A stretch of 64,000 nucleotides of DNA from Paramagnetospirillum kuznetsovii (GCF_003284725.1 NZ_PGTO01000010.1:62001-126000); one strand, 5' to 3'. Numbered from the stretch's first letter, positions 1 to 13,352 are shown. The notes: generated by a model from the letters alone, not told the origin. Numbers and translations: made by a program.

Positions 1-1904
1 ACCTTGGTGGCCACCTCGGCATTGTGCCAGATCTGGGAATTGACGGCGGCCTCGACCTTGCGGGTCTCCTCGGCGCTCAGCGCCTTGTTGTGGGCGAAGT
101 CGAAGCGCAGGCGCTCGGGTCCGACCTGGCTGCCCTTCTGGGTGACGTGATCGCCCAGCGCGTCGCGTAGCGCCGAATGCAGCAGATGGGTGGCCGAGTG
201 GTGGCCCCTTGTGGCATCGCGCCGGGCGATGTCGATGGCGAAATGGGCATCCTCGCCCACCGCCACCGGGGCGCCTTCCACCGTTCCGAAATGGACGATC
301 AGATCGCCCAGCTTCTTTTGGGTGTCGGTGACGGTGATGACCGCCTTGCCGCCCGCCACCGTGATGATGCCGGTATCGCCCATCTGGCCGCCCGACTCGC
401 CGTAGAAGGGCGTCTGATTGGAGATCACCGCCACGGAATGGCCGGGATGGACGGCTTCGACGCTTTTTCCGTCTTCCACCAGGGCGACGATCTTGCCTTC
501 CGCCTGCTCGGCGTCATAGCCGAGGAATTCCGACGCGCCCAGTTTGTCGCGCAGCTCGAACCACAGGGTCTCGGTGGCGGCGTCGCCCGAGCCGGACCAT
601 GCCTTGCGGGCCTCGGCGCGCTGGCGCTCCATGGCACTGGCGAAGCCGTCGGTATCGACGCCCAGCCCCTTGGCCTTGAGCGCGTCCTGGGTCAGGTCCA
701 GCGGGAAGCCGTAGGTGTCGTAGAGCTTGAAGGCGACCTCGCCCGCCAGCTTGGCGCCGCTGCCCATTTTGGCGGTCTCTTCCTCCAGCAGCTTCAGGCC
801 CTTGTCCAGGGTGGCCTTGAAGCGGGTCTCCTCCAGCTTCAGGGTCTCGGTGATCAGGGCGTTGGCGCGGACCAGTTCGGGATAGGCCTCGCCCATCTGG
901 CGCACCAGGGCGGGGAACAGCTTGTAGAGCATGGGATCGGTGCAGCCCATCAGATGGGCGTGGCGCATGGCGCGGCGCATGATGCGGCGCAGAACATAGC
1001 CGCGCCCCTCGTTGGACGGCAGCACGCCGTCGGCGATCAGGAAGGAGGCCGAGCGCAGATGGTCGGCCACCACCCGATGCGACACCTTGTGGGGGCCGTC
1101 GGGGTCGGTGTTGGAGGCGTCGGCCGAGGCCTCGATCAGCGCGCGCAGCAGGTCGACGTCGTAATTGTCGTGCTTGCCCTGCAGCAGGGCGGCAAGGCGC
1201 TCCAACCCCATGCCGGTGTCGATGGAGGGCTTGGGCAGCGGCACGCGGGTGTCCTTGTCCACCTGCTCGAACTGCATGAACACCAGATTCCAGATCTCGA
1301 TGAAGCGGTCGCCGTCCTGGTCGGGGCTGCCGGGCGGCCCGCCGGGGATCTTGTCGCCGTGATCGTAGAAGATTTCCGAGCACGGGCCGCAGGGGCCGGT
1401 ATCGCCCATGGCCCAGAAGTTATCCGAGGTGGGAATGCGGATGATGCGGGATTCGGGCAGTCCGGCGATTTTCTTCCAGGCGTCGGCGGCCTGATCGTCG
1501 TCGTGATAGACGGTGACCAGCAGGCGGTTCTTGTCGATGCCGAAATCCTTGGTGATCAAGTTCCAGGCCAGCTCGATGGCCAGATCCTTGAAGTAGTCGC
1601 CGAACGAGAAATTGCCCAGCATCTCGAAGAAGGTGTGATGCCGCGCCGTATAGCCCACATTGTCGAGATCGTTGTGCTTGCCGCCTGCACGGACGCATTT
1701 CTGCGAGGTGGTGGCGCGGACGTAATCGCGCTTCTCGACCCCGGTGAAGACGTTCTTGAACTGCACCATGCCTGCATTGGTGAACATCAAGGTGGGGTCG
1801 TTGCGCGGCACCAGCGGACTGGATGCAACCACGGCATGGCCGTTCCTGGCGAAGAAGTCGAGGAACGTGGTGCGGATGTCATTGGCTGTCTGCATGGTGT
1901 CCAT
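1..1904 (-). CDS. alaS: Alanyl-tRNA synthetase, N-terminal about 635 residues (3' end outside window)
   Basis: Charges tRNA-Ala in the cytoplasm. The reverse strand is open from 1904 to the window edge. The N-terminus reads [14 protein letters not shown] codons at 1904 and 1895 are in frame, and MQTAND (1895) aligns best with known AlaS starts. The class II catalytic core follows, with [19 protein letters not shown], then the tRNA-recognition region and the start of the editing domain, whose zinc motif begins as [12 protein letters not shown] near window position 160. A usual AlaS is about 880 residues, so roughly 245 are missing at the left edge. It is divergent from the nuclease-like gene at 2002. 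Confidence 0.97.
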   Translation of the reverse strand, partial: MDTMQTANDIRTTFLDFFARNGHAVVASSPLVPRNDPTLMFTNAGMVQFKNVFTGVEKRDYVRATTSQKCVRAGGKHNDLDNVGYTARHHTFFEMLGNFSFGDYFKDLAIELAWNLITKDFGIDKNRLLVTVYHDDDQAADAWKKIAGLPESRIIRIPTSDNFWAMGDTGPCGPCSEIFYDHGDKIPGGPPGSPDQDGDRFIEIWNLVFMQFEQVDKDTRVPLPKPSIDTGMGLERLAALLQGKHDNYDVDLLRALIEASADASNTDPDGPHKVSHRVVADHLRSASFLIADGVLPSNEGRGYVLRRIMRRAMRHAHLMGCTDPMLYKLFPALVRQMGEAYPELVRANALITETLKLEETRFKATLDKGLKLLEEETAKMGSGAKLAGEVAFKLYDTYGFPLDLTQDALKAKGLGVDTDGFASAMERQRAEARKAWSGSGDAATETLWFELRDKLGASEFLGYDAEQAEGKIVALVEDGKSVEAVHPGHSVAVISNQTPFYGESGGQMGDTGIITVAGGKAVITVTDTQKKLGDLIVHFGTVEGAPVAVGEDAHFAIDIARRDATRGHHSATHLLHSALRDALGDHVTQKGSQVGPERLRFDFAHNKALSAEETRKVEAAVNSQIWHNAEVATK

Positions 1905-2001
1905 CGCTGGCAAGAGGCTTGAGACTTAAGGCAAGGCGGTCTTTTTAACCCGTGGGGCTAAGGCCTGTCCAGCGGCGGGGCGGCGTGCTATCGTCGCTTG
2001 C

Positions 2002-2520
2002 ATGCATCGGATCATCCTCCTTCCAATCGTCATTCTCGCCTGGATCGCCTCGGCCCAAGCAGCGCCGTTGCGCTGTCCCGAGGATGTAGAGGGCGGCGCC
2101 TGCGTCTGGGGCAAGGTGGAAGGCTTCGACGGTGGTGCCGTCCAGATCCGGGGGCTGCACATCGCCCTGGCCGGCGTGGTGGTGCCGACCCGCAAGGATC
2201 TGTGCGCCAGCCGTGCCGCCAAGGAGGAGTTCGACTGCGCCCGCCCGGCCCGCAAGCGCATGGCGGAGCTGGTCGCCAAGGGCGTCGCCTGCGAGATCCT
2301 CGATGTGGCGTCGGGCCAGCTGTGGGGGCGCTGCCGCACGCCCGACGGCGATATCGGACGTCTGCTGGTCCAATCCGGCGTCGCCCGCGCCGCCAAGGAC
2401 GGTCCCTATGCCGATTCGCAAAAGCAGGCGGTGCAGGGCAAGAAGGGGCTGTGGGCGGCCGACATGGTGCTGCCCAAGGATTGGGAAACCGCCCGGCGCA
2501 AGGCCGAGGACGAGGATTAA
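2002..2520 (+). CDS. Exported SNase-like (thermonuclease fold) protein
   Basis: A 172-residue protein with a signal peptide (about 1-20, ending AQAA). The body resembles the staphylococcal-nuclease/OB fold family (COG1525 type): GKVEGFDGGAVQIRG, then LAGVVVP, the LCASRAAKEEFDCARPARKRM stretch split by Cys residues, and a C-terminal SGVARAAKDGPYADSQKQA block followed by GLW. The Arg/Glu catalytic set of the classic nuclease is not clearly conserved, so it may be a non-catalytic relative. No strong ribosome-binding site precedes the ATG. The stop overlaps the end of the convergent gene at 2517. Confidence 0.75.
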   Translation: MHRIILLPIVILAWIASAQAAPLRCPEDVEGGACVWGKVEGFDGGAVQIRGLHIALAGVVVPTRKDLCASRAAKEEFDCARPARKRMAELVAKGVACEILDVASGQLWGRCRTPDGDIGRLLVQSGVARAAKDGPYADSQKQAVQGKKGLWAADMVLPKDWETARRKAEDED

Positions 2521-2978
2521 TTCGCCTTCTTGACCTTCTTGGCCTCGCCGCAGGCCCGGACATTGTCGGGCGACGGTACCTGTTCGACGGCGTAATCCGA
2601 CATCTGGTGCCGGGTCAGGGTCAGCACCTTGTCGAACATGGGGGCGCGCATCTCGCAATATCCAGGGGTTTCGTGCACCGCCACGGATTCGTGGTTGGTC
2701 ACCACCGTATTATGGCGATCCAGCGCCGAGTCGCTCTTGAAATAGGCCTTGAGGGTGCGGGCGTTGTCGGCCAGCAAGGCGGCGTGGCGGCGGATATAGT
2801 CCTGCCATTTGCCCGGCAGCGAGGGATCGTCGCCCCGGCAATTCAGGGCGGCGACCTGAAGCTGGTAATGGAACTGGCGCAATTGCGCCGCCTGGAACTG
2901 TTCCGGGTTGGCGCATTCGGCCGCTGCTTGCGAACTCCACAGCAGAACGGCGCAGACGGCGGTTCGGACCAGATGCAC
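2517..2978 (-). CDS. Small exported protein of unknown function
   Basis: A GTG at 2978 is preceded by GAGGAG at good spacing and gives 153 residues beginning VHLVRTAVCAVLLW, a signal peptide cleaved after SQAAA. An ATG further upstream (3029) would put 17 basic residues before the signal peptide and has no comparable ribosome-binding site. The mature protein has four Cys residues and a lysine-rich tail (KKVKKAN). I do not recognise the family. It lies between the convergent nuclease-like gene and the glycosyltransferase gene, both of which give no functional hint. Confidence 0.65.
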   Translation of the reverse strand: MHLVRTAVCAVLLWSSQAAAECANPEQFQAAQLRQFHYQLQVAALNCRGDDPSLPGKWQDYIRRHAALLADNARTLKAYFKSDSALDRHNTVVTNHESVAVHETPGYCEMRAPMFDKVLTLTRHQMSDYAVEQVPSPDNVRACGEAKKVKKAN

Positions 2979-3032
2979 GGACGATCTCCTCACGGGAATG
3001 GGGCGTGAGTGTCGGTCAAGCGGGCGCAAACT

Positions 3033-4034
3033 TCAACGCATGATCGGCCGCAGATGGCCAAGGAATTCGCTGGCCACCCGCACCCAGGAAAAACGGGCGG
3101 CATGACGGCGGCATTCGCCGGGGTCGAGGTGGAGCGCCTGCAGGGCCGCCGCCTTGAGATCATGGGACAGTATGCCGACCGGGGCGTCGCCGATCACGTC
3201 CAGCGGCCCGGTCACCGGGAAGGCCGCCACCGGCACGCCCGAGGCCAGGGCTTCCAGCATGACGAGGCCGAAGGTGTCGGTCAGGCTGGGGAAGACGAAG
3301 ACATCGGCCGCCGAGAAGGCGGCAGACAATTGGGCATCGCCGTCGACGATGCGGAAATGGACGTCGGGGAAGCATTTCATCAGACCTGCCCGCGCCGGGC
3401 CGTCGCCCACCACCACCTTGGTGCCGGGCAGGTCCAGGCCCAGGAAGGCGGGCAGGTTCTTTTCCACCGCCACTCGGCCCACATACATGAAGATGGGGCG
3501 CGGCAGATCGAAGAAGTCCTTGCCCTGGGGGCGGAATGTCTCGGAATCGACGCCGTGAGACCATTCCACCGCGCCGCCGAAGCCGCGCTGGCGCAATTCC
3601 CGAAAGACCGAGGGAGAGGGGCACAGGGTCGCGGCCGCCTTGCCGTGAAAGCGGCGCATGACGGCATAGGGCCAGGACAGCGGCACCTTGGTGCGGGCCT
3701 GGACGTATTCGGGAAACTTGGTGTGATAGGCGGTGGTGAAGGGCAATTTGTGGCGCAGGCACCACGCCCGTCCGGCCCAGCCCAGCGGCCCCTCGGTGGC
3801 GAGGTGGACGGCGTCGGGGCGGAATTCATCCAGCATGGCGGCCAGCTTGGACTTGGGGAACAGGGCCAGGGGGATTTCAGGATAACTGGGGCAGGGGATG
3901 GAAGCGAAGGCCGAAGGTTCCATCACCTTGACCGTATGGCCCATGGAATCCAGTCCCGAAATCAGGCTGGAGAGGACTCGAACCACCCCGTTGCGCTGCG
4001 GCGTCCAGGCGTCGGTGACCATGGCGATTCGCAT
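3033..4034 (-). CDS. GT4-family glycosyltransferase
   Basis: A 333-residue GT-B fold glycosyltransferase, probably retaining and acting at the cytoplasmic face of the membrane. The N-terminal acceptor domain opens MRIAMVTDAWTPQRNGVVR with the glycine-containing loop; the C-terminal nucleotide-sugar domain contains YVGRVAVEKNL and the FPSLTDTFGLVMLEALASG block seen in MgtA/PimB/SQD2-type lipid glycosyltransferases. The sugar and acceptor cannot be told from the sequence; a glycolipid product is an inference from this subgroup. GGGGAGAG precedes the ATG. Not obviously in an operon with its neighbours. Confidence 0.85.
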   Translation of the reverse strand: MRIAMVTDAWTPQRNGVVRVLSSLISGLDSMGHTVKVMEPSAFASIPCPSYPEIPLALFPKSKLAAMLDEFRPDAVHLATEGPLGWAGRAWCLRHKLPFTTAYHTKFPEYVQARTKVPLSWPYAVMRRFHGKAAATLCPSPSVFRELRQRGFGGAVEWSHGVDSETFRPQGKDFFDLPRPIFMYVGRVAVEKNLPAFLGLDLPGTKVVVGDGPARAGLMKCFPDVHFRIVDGDAQLSAAFSAADVFVFPSLTDTFGLVMLEALASGVPVAAFPVTGPLDVIGDAPVGILSHDLKAAALQALHLDPGECRRHAARFSWVRVASEFLGHLRPIMR

Positions 4035-4105
4035 CCGTCTCTCCCCTTGTGTTCAGGGAATGGGTAGGACGGTGCGCAATCGCGCTCAAGTGACAGGATG
4101 ATGAA

Positions 4106-5623
4106 TTATTCCCCGGTCAGCAGCGACACGCCCAGCAAGGCCCGGCGCCGCAGCCACAGGCTGGGGCGATAGCGGGGATCGCCGGTGATCTCCTGCATGG
4201 CGTGAAGGATGGACAGGATCTTTTCCGCTCCGACGCGGTCGCCCCAGGCCAGCGGCCCGAACGGATAGCCGAGGCCCAGCGTCACCGCCCGGTCGATGTC
4301 GTCGGGGGTGGCGATGCGCTGCTGGGCGATGTCGCAGCCGATATTGACGATGGTGGCGATCACCCGCTGGGCGATGAAACCGGGGCTGTCGCTGATGACG
4401 GTGACCGGCTTGCCGTCGGCGCCGAACAGGCCGTGGGCACGCTCGCGCCATTTGGCCTCGGTCAGCGGATTGGTCATGACGGTGCGGTGGCTGTCCAGGC
4501 CGAACAGCGGGTCCACCGCCACGGTGCGGCGGGGGTCGAGGCCGAGACGCACGACGGCCGAGGTGCAGTCCTCGCCCAGGGGCGCGACGACGCAGAGGGC
4601 GCCTTTGCTGGGACGTTCGCCCGATTCCACCGAATTGCCCAGCTTGGCGGCCAGGGTGGCGACGGCGGCCCAGCCGTCGCCGGGGGCGACCCAGACGGAA
4701 TCCGGCTTGACCGTTGGGGCGGCGGGGACGGGGGTGACCACCGGCTTGTCGCCGTCATAGACATAGAAGCCGCGTTTGGTCTTGCGGCCCAGCAGACCGG
4801 CGGACAGACGCTGGCGGGTGATGGGCGAGGGGCGGAAGCGGGGTTCCTGGTAATACTGGTCGTAGATGCTTTCCATCACCGGATGCGAGACATCCAGAGC
4901 GGTCAAGTCCAGCAGTTCGAACGGCCCCATGCGGAATCCGGCGGCGTCGCGCAGCACCCGGTCCACGGCCGCGAAGTCGGCGACACCTTCGCCCACCAGC
5001 TTCAAGGCCTCGGTGCCATAGCCGCGACCAGCATGATTGACGATAAAGCCGGGGGTGTCCTTGGCCTTGACCGGGCTATGGCCCATGCGCCGCGCCAGGA
5101 TTGTCAGCGCCTCGCCCACCCAGGAGTCCGTCAGGACACCGTCGATGACCTCGACCACCTTCATCAGGGGAACGGGATTGAAGAAATGGAAGCCGCCGAC
5201 CCGGCCGGGCAGGCGGCAGGCCGCCGCGATGGAGGTGACCGATAGCGACGAGGTGTTGGACGCGATCAGGCAGTCGTCGGCGACGATGGCCTCCAACTGC
5301 CGCATCAGCGCCTGCTTGGCGTCCAGGGTCTCGATGATGGCTTCCACCACCACATGCGCCCCGGCCAGATCGGCCATGCTGGCGGCCACCTTCAGATTGG
5401 CGGTGGCGCTGGCCAGGGCCTCGGGCGCGAGCTTGCCCTTCTCGGCCAGTTTCCCCAGCATCTTGACCACATGGTCGCGGGCCTCGGCCGCCGCGCCGTC
5501 GCGGCTATCCACCAGGATGACGGTGCAGCCCGAGGCCGCAGCGATCTGGGCGATGCCGCGCCCCATGGCGCCGGTTCCCACCATGCCGAAGACGAGGTCG
5601 GAGCGATTGGCGTCGAGCGTCAT
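4106..5623 (-). CDS. 3-hydroxyacyl-CoA dehydrogenase (PaaH/PaaC-like, two-domain)
   Basis: Oxidises an L-3-hydroxyacyl-CoA to the 3-ketoacyl-CoA with NAD+. The 505 residues hold an N-terminal Rossmann domain (GTGAMG, residues 16-21), the catalytic motif HFFNPVPLM with His146 and Asn149, a 3HCDH C-terminal domain ending near FYVYDGDKP, and a second partial 3HCDH domain (DSPGFIAQRV to the end). This long architecture is typical of the phenylacetate-pathway 3-hydroxyadipyl-CoA dehydrogenase, although no other paa gene is in view, so the exact substrate is uncertain. The stop of the upstream enoyl-CoA hydratase gene lies three bases away, indicating one operon. Confidence 0.88.
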   Translation of the reverse strand: MTLDANRSDLVFGMVGTGAMGRGIAQIAAASGCTVILVDSRDGAAAEARDHVVKMLGKLAEKGKLAPEALASATANLKVAASMADLAGAHVVVEAIIETLDAKQALMRQLEAIVADDCLIASNTSSLSVTSIAAACRLPGRVGGFHFFNPVPLMKVVEVIDGVLTDSWVGEALTILARRMGHSPVKAKDTPGFIVNHAGRGYGTEALKLVGEGVADFAAVDRVLRDAAGFRMGPFELLDLTALDVSHPVMESIYDQYYQEPRFRPSPITRQRLSAGLLGRKTKRGFYVYDGDKPVVTPVPAAPTVKPDSVWVAPGDGWAAVATLAAKLGNSVESGERPSKGALCVVAPLGEDCTSAVVRLGLDPRRTVAVDPLFGLDSHRTVMTNPLTEAKWRERAHGLFGADGKPVTVISDSPGFIAQRVIATIVNIGCDIAQQRIATPDDIDRAVTLGLGYPFGPLAWGDRVGAEKILSILHAMQEITGDPRYRPSLWLRRRALLGVSLLTGE

Positions 5624-5626
5624 GAT

Positions 5627-6397
5627 CTATAGTCCCTCATAGGCGGGTTTGCGTTTTTCCAGGAAGGCCTTCATGCCCTCCTTCTGATCGCGGGACGCGA
5701 ACAGCATCTGGAAGGCCTTGCGTTCCAGCATCAGGGCGGTTTCCAGCGGAGCGTCCATGCCCGCCAGCATCACTTCCTTGATCTGGGCGATGGCCAGCGG
5801 CGGCATGCGCGCGATGGTCTTGGCCATGTCCAGGGCGGCGCTCAGGACGTCGGAATCGGGCACCACCGTGCTGGCCAATCCCATCTGCCCGGCCTCGATG
5901 CCGGTGATGGGCTGGGCGGTCATGGCCAGCCACATGGCCTTGTACTTGCCGACGGCGCGCACCAGACGCTGGGTGCCGCCCGCCCCCGGCATGATACCCA
6001 CCTTCACCTCGGGCTGCGAGAAGCTGGCGTTTTCGCCCGCCACGATGATGTCGGCATGCATGGCCAGCTCGCAGCCGCCGCCCCAGGCATAGCCGTTGAC
6101 GGCGGCGATGACCGGTTTGGGGCACTGGGCGATGGTGCGCCACAGCAGATGGTTGTTGCGCAGCATCAGCTCGATGGCGCCGATCTCGGCCATGTCCTTG
6201 ATGTCGGCCCCGGCGGCGAAGGCCTCCGCGTTGCCGGTCAGCACGATGGCGCGGACGGATTTGTCGGTGCCCAACACCCCCATATGCTCGGCCAACTGGC
6301 GGCGAACCTCGGCGTTCAGCGCGTTCTTGGCCTCGGGCCGGTTGATGCGCAGCAGCGCCACGCCGTCCAGGGGGTGTTCCAGCAGAACTTCACTCAT
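5627..6397 (-). CDS. Enoyl-CoA hydratase/isomerase (PaaF-like)
   Basis: Crotonase-fold enzyme of 256 residues from the ATG at 6397 (MSEVLLEHPLDG); the open frame extends 13 codons further but this start fits the family. Oxyanion-hole segments AFAAGADIKDM and GGGCELAMHADI and the catalytic-Glu loop PEVKVGIMPGAGGTQRLVR are all present, as is the C-terminal KAFQMLFASRDQKEGMKAFLEKRKP signature. It hydrates a 2-enoyl-CoA, giving the substrate for the dehydrogenase encoded immediately downstream. Together they form a beta-oxidation or phenylacetate-type module. The IclR gene at 6611 is divergent and may control them. Confidence 0.88.
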   Translation of the reverse strand: MSEVLLEHPLDGVALLRINRPEAKNALNAEVRRQLAEHMGVLGTDKSVRAIVLTGNAEAFAAGADIKDMAEIGAIELMLRNNHLLWRTIAQCPKPVIAAVNGYAWGGGCELAMHADIIVAGENASFSQPEVKVGIMPGAGGTQRLVRAVGKYKAMWLAMTAQPITGIEAGQMGLASTVVPDSDVLSAALDMAKTIARMPPLAIAQIKEVMLAGMDAPLETALMLERKAFQMLFASRDQKEGMKAFLEKRKPAYEGL

Positions 6398-6507
6398 GGC
6401 CGCCTCGTAATTTCGCTGTGCGAAAATGCATTTCACAGAACCGCATTTTTAGCCCATTATTCGAGGCCTGTCATCCGGGGAACGGGAGCGGTCGGTGCCT
6501 TCCTTAC

Positions 6508-6595
6508 ATTCGTCATCCCCGCGAAAGCGGGGATCCATGCTTGGGGCGAGGGGCGGCGGCGCCATGGATTCCCGCCTGCGCGGGAATGACGACGG
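6508..6595. repeat. Dispersed paired-hairpin repeat, copy 1
   Basis: Two self-complementary segments in inverted orientation: 6511-6540 contains CATCCCCGCGAAAGCGGGGA and 6565-6592 contains GATTCCCGCCTGCGCGGGAA. The same arms recur near 10.5, 55.7 and 61.6 kb. It occupies the spacer between the divergent enoyl-CoA hydratase and IclR genes. Confidence 0.85.
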
Positions 6596-6610
6596 TATTG
6601 GCGCGCAGCC

Positions 6611-7390
6611 ATGAGCCAAACCCACGACCGCCAATTCGTCATCGCCCTGGCGCGGGGGCTCGACATCCTGCGCTGCTTCCGCGCCTCTGATCCCATGCTG
6701 GGCAATCAGGAGATCGCGGCGCGCACCGGCCTGCCCAAGCCGACGGTGTCGCGCCTGACCCATACCCTGACCCGGCTGGGCTATCTGGTCCATGTGGAGC
6801 GTTACGCCAAGTACCGTCTGGGCACGGCGGTGATGTCGCTGGGCTATACCGCCCTGGCGGGCATGGATATCCGCGAGGTGGCGCGGCCGCTGATGCAGGA
6901 GCTGGCGGATTATTCCGACGTGGCGGTGGCGTTGGGCAGCCATGATCACACCAGCATGATCTATGTGGAGATCTGCCGGGGCAAGGGGGCGCTGACCGTC
7001 CGCCTCGGCACCGGCTCGCGCATTCCGGTGGCGGCCACCGCCATGGGGCGCGCCTATCTGGCGGCGGTGGGCGAGAGCGAGCGCGACGTCATCCTGGACG
7101 AGGTCCGCCGCCGCTATCCCGGCGAATGGCCAGCCTTGAAGGCGGGGGTGGAGCAGGCGGTGCGCGACATGGCGGAGCGCGGCTTCACCACCTCGCTGTC
7201 GGAATGGCAGACCGATGTGCACGCCGTCGGCGCGGTGGTACGCCAGCCGGGAACCGGCCCCATCATGGGTTTGAACTGCGGCGGTGCCGCCTTCCTGTTG
7301 CCGCCGGAACGGCTGGAACAGGATCTGGGGCCGCGTCTGGCCAAGCTGGCCTGCGATATCGAGATGGCTTTGGGACGGCGCCACCCTTGA
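6611..7390 (+). CDS. IclR-family transcriptional regulator
   Basis: A 259-residue regulator with an N-terminal winged helix-turn-helix (RGLDILRCFRASDPMLGNQE, then LPKPTVSRLTHTLTRLGYL) and a C-terminal IclR effector domain (SRIPVAATAMGRAYLAA and VGAVVRQPGTGPIMGLNCGG). The family senses aromatic or small organic acids and often controls divergent catabolic genes; here the divergent partner is the dehydrogenase/hydratase pair. That target is an inference from orientation only. A dispersed repeat fills part of the intergenic region. The ATG is at the very end of that spacer with no strong ribosome-binding site. Confidence 0.9.
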   Translation: MSQTHDRQFVIALARGLDILRCFRASDPMLGNQEIAARTGLPKPTVSRLTHTLTRLGYLVHVERYAKYRLGTAVMSLGYTALAGMDIREVARPLMQELADYSDVAVALGSHDHTSMIYVEICRGKGALTVRLGTGSRIPVAATAMGRAYLAAVGESERDVILDEVRRRYPGEWPALKAGVEQAVRDMAERGFTTSLSEWQTDVHAVGAVVRQPGTGPIMGLNCGGAAFLLPPERLEQDLGPRLAKLACDIEMALGRRHP

Positions 7391-7456
7391 CCGTGTCCGG
7401 CCTCACCGCTAGGGTTGCGTCGAATTTGTTGACCCCTTTGCATACGGCGGATTCCC

Positions 7457-8371
7457 ATGGGCATGAACGGCGCGCGGAAGCCCAGCTTCCAAAGCCTGAT
7501 CCTTACTCTCCAGGCCTTCTGGGCCGAGCAGGGCTGCGTCATCCTGCAGCCTTACGACATGGAGGTGGGGGCCGGAACCTTCCATCCCGCCACCACGCTG
7601 CGCGCCCTGGGGCCGGATCACTGGAAATGCGCCTATGTGCAGCCGTCTCGCCGCCCCAAGGACGGCCGCTACGGCGAGAATCCCAACCGCTTGCAGCATT
7701 ACTACCAGTATCAGGTGCTGCTGAAGCCCAGCCCGCAGAATTCCCAGGAGCTTTACCTGGAAAGCCTGAAGCGCCTGGGCATCGACCCGCTGGCCCATGA
7801 CATCCGCTTCGTCGAGGACGACTGGGAAAGCCCGACGCTGGGCGCCTGGGGCCTGGGCTGGGAAGTGTGGTGCGACGGCATGGAAGTCACCCAGTTCACC
7901 TATTTCCAGCAGGTCGGCGGCATCGAATGCGACCCGGTGGCGGTGGAGCTGACCTATGGTCTGGAACGCCTCGCCATGTATATCCAGGGCGTCGAGAACG
8001 TCTACGACCTGGACTTCAACGGCGACGGCGTCAAATACGGCGACGTCTTCCTTCAGGCGGAGAAGGAATACTCCGCCCATAATTTCGAGCACGCCAATAC
8101 CGACATGCTGCTGCAGCACTTCCTCGACGCCGAGAAGGAATGCCAGAACCTGCTGGAAAAGGGCGTGGCGCTGCCCGCCTATGACCAGTGCATCAAGGCC
8201 AGCCACCGCTTCAATCTGCTGGACGCGCGCGGCGTCATCTCGGTGACCGAGCGCCAAGCCTATATCGGCCGCGTCCGCGCCCTGGCGAAAGCCTGCTGCG
8301 AAGGCTGGCTGGCATCGCGTAGCGGCCCTGCGGCGCAGGCCGCAACTCCTTCCGACAAGAAGGGAGCATAA
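7457..8371 (+). CDS. glyQ: Glycyl-tRNA synthetase alpha subunit
   Basis: The 304-residue catalytic alpha chain of the bacterial heterotetrameric GlyRS. The conserved blocks are obvious: [58 protein letters not shown] and [19 protein letters not shown]. The C-terminus carries about 15 extra residues ([16 protein letters not shown]). The downstream glyS starts two bases after the stop, so the two subunits are co-transcribed and probably translationally coupled. The first ATG ([11 protein letters not shown]) is used; ATG three codons in cannot be excluded. Confidence 0.98.
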   Translation: MGMNGARKPSFQSLILTLQAFWAEQGCVILQPYDMEVGAGTFHPATTLRALGPDHWKCAYVQPSRRPKDGRYGENPNRLQHYYQYQVLLKPSPQNSQELYLESLKRLGIDPLAHDIRFVEDDWESPTLGAWGLGWEVWCDGMEVTQFTYFQQVGGIECDPVAVELTYGLERLAMYIQGVENVYDLDFNGDGVKYGDVFLQAEKEYSAHNFEHANTDMLLQHFLDAEKECQNLLEKGVALPAYDQCIKASHRFNLLDARGVISVTERQAYIGRVRALAKACCEGWLASRSGPAAQAATPSDKKGA

Positions 8372-8373
8372 CC

Positions 8374-10440
8374 ATGGCTGAACTGCTCCTGGAAATCCTG
8401 TCCGAGGAAATTCCCGCCCGCATGCAGGCCCGCGCCGCCGAGGATCTGCACCGCATGGTCTGCGACGGCCTGGGCAAGAACGGCATCACCTTCGACGCCG
8501 CCCGCTCCTATGTGACGCCGCGCCGTCTGGTGCTGGTGATCGAGGGACTGCCGCTGGCCGGTCCCGACGTGTCGGAAGAAAAGCGCGGCCCCCGCGTCGG
8601 CTCGCCCGCCCAGGCCATGGAGGGCTTCCTCAAATCCACCGGCATGAGTGTCGATCAACTGGAAAGCCGCGACACCGGCAAGGGCGTGTTCTATTTCGCG
8701 GTGATCAACCGCAAGGGCCGCCCCACCGCCGAGGTTCTGAAAGAGGTCGTCGAGGAGGCCATGGCCGGTTTCCCCTGGCCGAAGAGCATGCGCTGGGGCG
8801 CCAATCCCCAACGCTGGGTGCGTCCCATCCAATCCATCATCTGCCTGCTGGACGGCGCGGTGGTGCCGGTCTCCTTCGGTCCCGTCACGGCGGGCAACCT
8901 GACCTCCGGCCATCGCTTCCTGGCGCCCGAGACCTTCCGGGTCAAGGACTTCGCCGAATACCTTGCCAAGCTGCGTCACGCCAAGGTCATGCTCGATCCC
9001 ATCGAGCGCCGCCACGCCATCCTGTCCGGTGCGGAAGCCCTTGCGCTGGCCGAGGGGCTGACGCTCAAATCCGACGACGGTCTGCTGGCCGAGGTCACCG
9101 GTCTGGTGGAATGGCCGGTTCCCCTGGTGGGCTCCATCGACGACAGCTTCATGGACGTGCCCGCCGAGGTGCTGATCACCTCCATGCGCTCGCACCAGAA
9201 GTATTTCTCGCTGCTCAAGGCTGACGGTTCCCTGGCGCCCCGCTTCATCGTGATCTCCAACATGGAGACCACGGACGGCGGCAAGGCGGTGGTGGCGGGC
9301 AATCAGCGCGTCCTGCGCGCCCGGCTGTCCGACGCCAAGTTCTTCTGGGACACCGACCGGAAACACAGCTTGCAAAGCCGGTTGGGCAAGCTGGACGAAC
9401 GGCTGTTCTACGCCAAGCTGGGCACGCTCGCCGACAAGGTGATCCGTATCCAGAATCTGGTGGGGGCGATGCCGTTCCTGTCGCTGGAAAGCAAGACCAA
9501 CGCCCTGGTGGCCGCCACCCTGTGCAAGGCCGATCTGTCGGCGGAGATGGTGGGCGAGTTCCCCGAGTTGCAAGGCATCATGGGCCGCTATTACGCGCTC
9601 AACGACGGCCTGCCCGCCGAGGTGGCCGACGCCATCGCCCAGCATTACTCGCCGCTGGGGCCGAACGATTCCTGCCCCACCGCCCTGGTTTCGGTGGCGG
9701 TGGCCCTGGCCGACAAGATCGACAGCTTGGTGGGCTTCTTCGGCATCGACGAGAAGCCGACCGGCTCCAAGGATCCCTTCGCGCTGCGCCGCGCCGCGCT
9801 GGGCGTCATCCGCCTGATCGTCGAGAACGGCTTGCGTGTCTCGCTGCTCGCCCTCTTCGCCGAGGGGCATAAGAGCTTTGAGTCGCCGTTGTCGGCGGAT
9901 GCCGCCTCGGTCGGCGCCGACCTGCTGGCCTTCTTCGCCGATCGTCTCACCGTCGCCCTGAAGGAAAAGGGCGTCCGTCACGACCTGATCAACGCCGTTT
10001 TCTCCCTGGGTGGCGAGGACGATCTGGTCCGCCTGCTGGCCCGGGTCGATGCCCTGGACGCCTTCCTCAAATCCGACGACGGCGCCAATCTGCTGGTGGC
10101 CTATCGCCGCGCCGCCAATATCGTGCGCATCGAGGAGAAGAAGGACGGAACCACCTTCACGGGCCACGCGGACGTCCAACTGCTGCGCCAGGATGAAGAG
10201 AAGGCGCTTGAGCATGCCTTGACCGATGTCGGGCAGTCGGTGAAGAACGCCCTCGCCACCGAGGATTTCGCGTCCGCCATGGCTGCCCTGGCCAAGCTGC
10301 GCCGTCCGCTGGACGCTTTCTTCGACAAGGTGACCGTCAATGCCGACGAGGCCTCCTTGCGCGTGAACCGCCTGAGGCTGCTGGCTCACATCGGTTCGAC
10401 CATGGGGCAACTGGCGGACTTCTCCAGGGTGGAGGGGTGA
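8374..10440 (+). CDS. glyS: Glycyl-tRNA synthetase beta subunit
   Basis: The 688-residue beta chain that binds tRNA-Gly and completes the alpha2beta2 enzyme. It opens [18 protein letters not shown], a hallmark start, and contains the HD-like middle ([25 protein letters not shown]) and the anticodon-binding DALR-type C-terminus ([22 protein letters not shown]). Length is normal. It starts two bases after glyQ with GGGAGCATAACC upstream. A dispersed repeat follows the stop. Confidence 0.98.
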   Translation: MAELLLEILSEEIPARMQARAAEDLHRMVCDGLGKNGITFDAARSYVTPRRLVLVIEGLPLAGPDVSEEKRGPRVGSPAQAMEGFLKSTGMSVDQLESRDTGKGVFYFAVINRKGRPTAEVLKEVVEEAMAGFPWPKSMRWGANPQRWVRPIQSIICLLDGAVVPVSFGPVTAGNLTSGHRFLAPETFRVKDFAEYLAKLRHAKVMLDPIERRHAILSGAEALALAEGLTLKSDDGLLAEVTGLVEWPVPLVGSIDDSFMDVPAEVLITSMRSHQKYFSLLKADGSLAPRFIVISNMETTDGGKAVVAGNQRVLRARLSDAKFFWDTDRKHSLQSRLGKLDERLFYAKLGTLADKVIRIQNLVGAMPFLSLESKTNALVAATLCKADLSAEMVGEFPELQGIMGRYYALNDGLPAEVADAIAQHYSPLGPNDSCPTALVSVAVALADKIDSLVGFFGIDEKPTGSKDPFALRRAALGVIRLIVENGLRVSLLALFAEGHKSFESPLSADAASVGADLLAFFADRLTVALKEKGVRHDLINAVFSLGGEDDLVRLLARVDALDAFLKSDDGANLLVAYRRAANIVRIEEKKDGTTFTGHADVQLLRQDEEKALEHALTDVGQSVKNALATEDFASAMAALAKLRRPLDAFFDKVTVNADEASLRVNRLRLLAHIGSTMGQLADFSRVEG

Positions 10441-10450
10441 GCATTCGGAT

Positions 10451-10560
10451 TCTTCGTCATTCCCGCGAAAGCGGGAATCCATGCGTCCGGCGGCACGATT
10501 CTTAGCGTTGAGTATCGGCCGGGAGCAAACATGGACCCCCGCCTTCGCGGGGGTGACGAG
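10451..10560. repeat. Dispersed paired-hairpin repeat, copy 2
   Basis: Left arm 10455-10482 contains CATTCCCGCGAAAGCGGGAA; right arm 10531-10557 contains GACCCCCGCCTTCGCGGGGG. Arms are inverted with about 50 bases between. It lies between glyS and ppdK, where it could form RNA hairpins in a read-through transcript. Confidence 0.85.
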
Positions 10561-10667
10561 AGAGAAAAAGGCCGGGGAGCGACACTCGGCCAGACTAGGC
10601 ATCGGGCCTGGGAAAGAGCATTATTCTTATACTCCGGTGAACTCCTTTTTTGGGTGCGAGGACGACC

Positions 10668-13352
<2,685 letters not shown>

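Noticed and set aside
177-1922. Long forward frame of 581 codons opposite alaS
   Set aside because: It is the mirror of the alaS reverse-strand frame in high-GC DNA; composition is His/Gly/Ala-rich and the reverse strand encodes all AlaS motifs.
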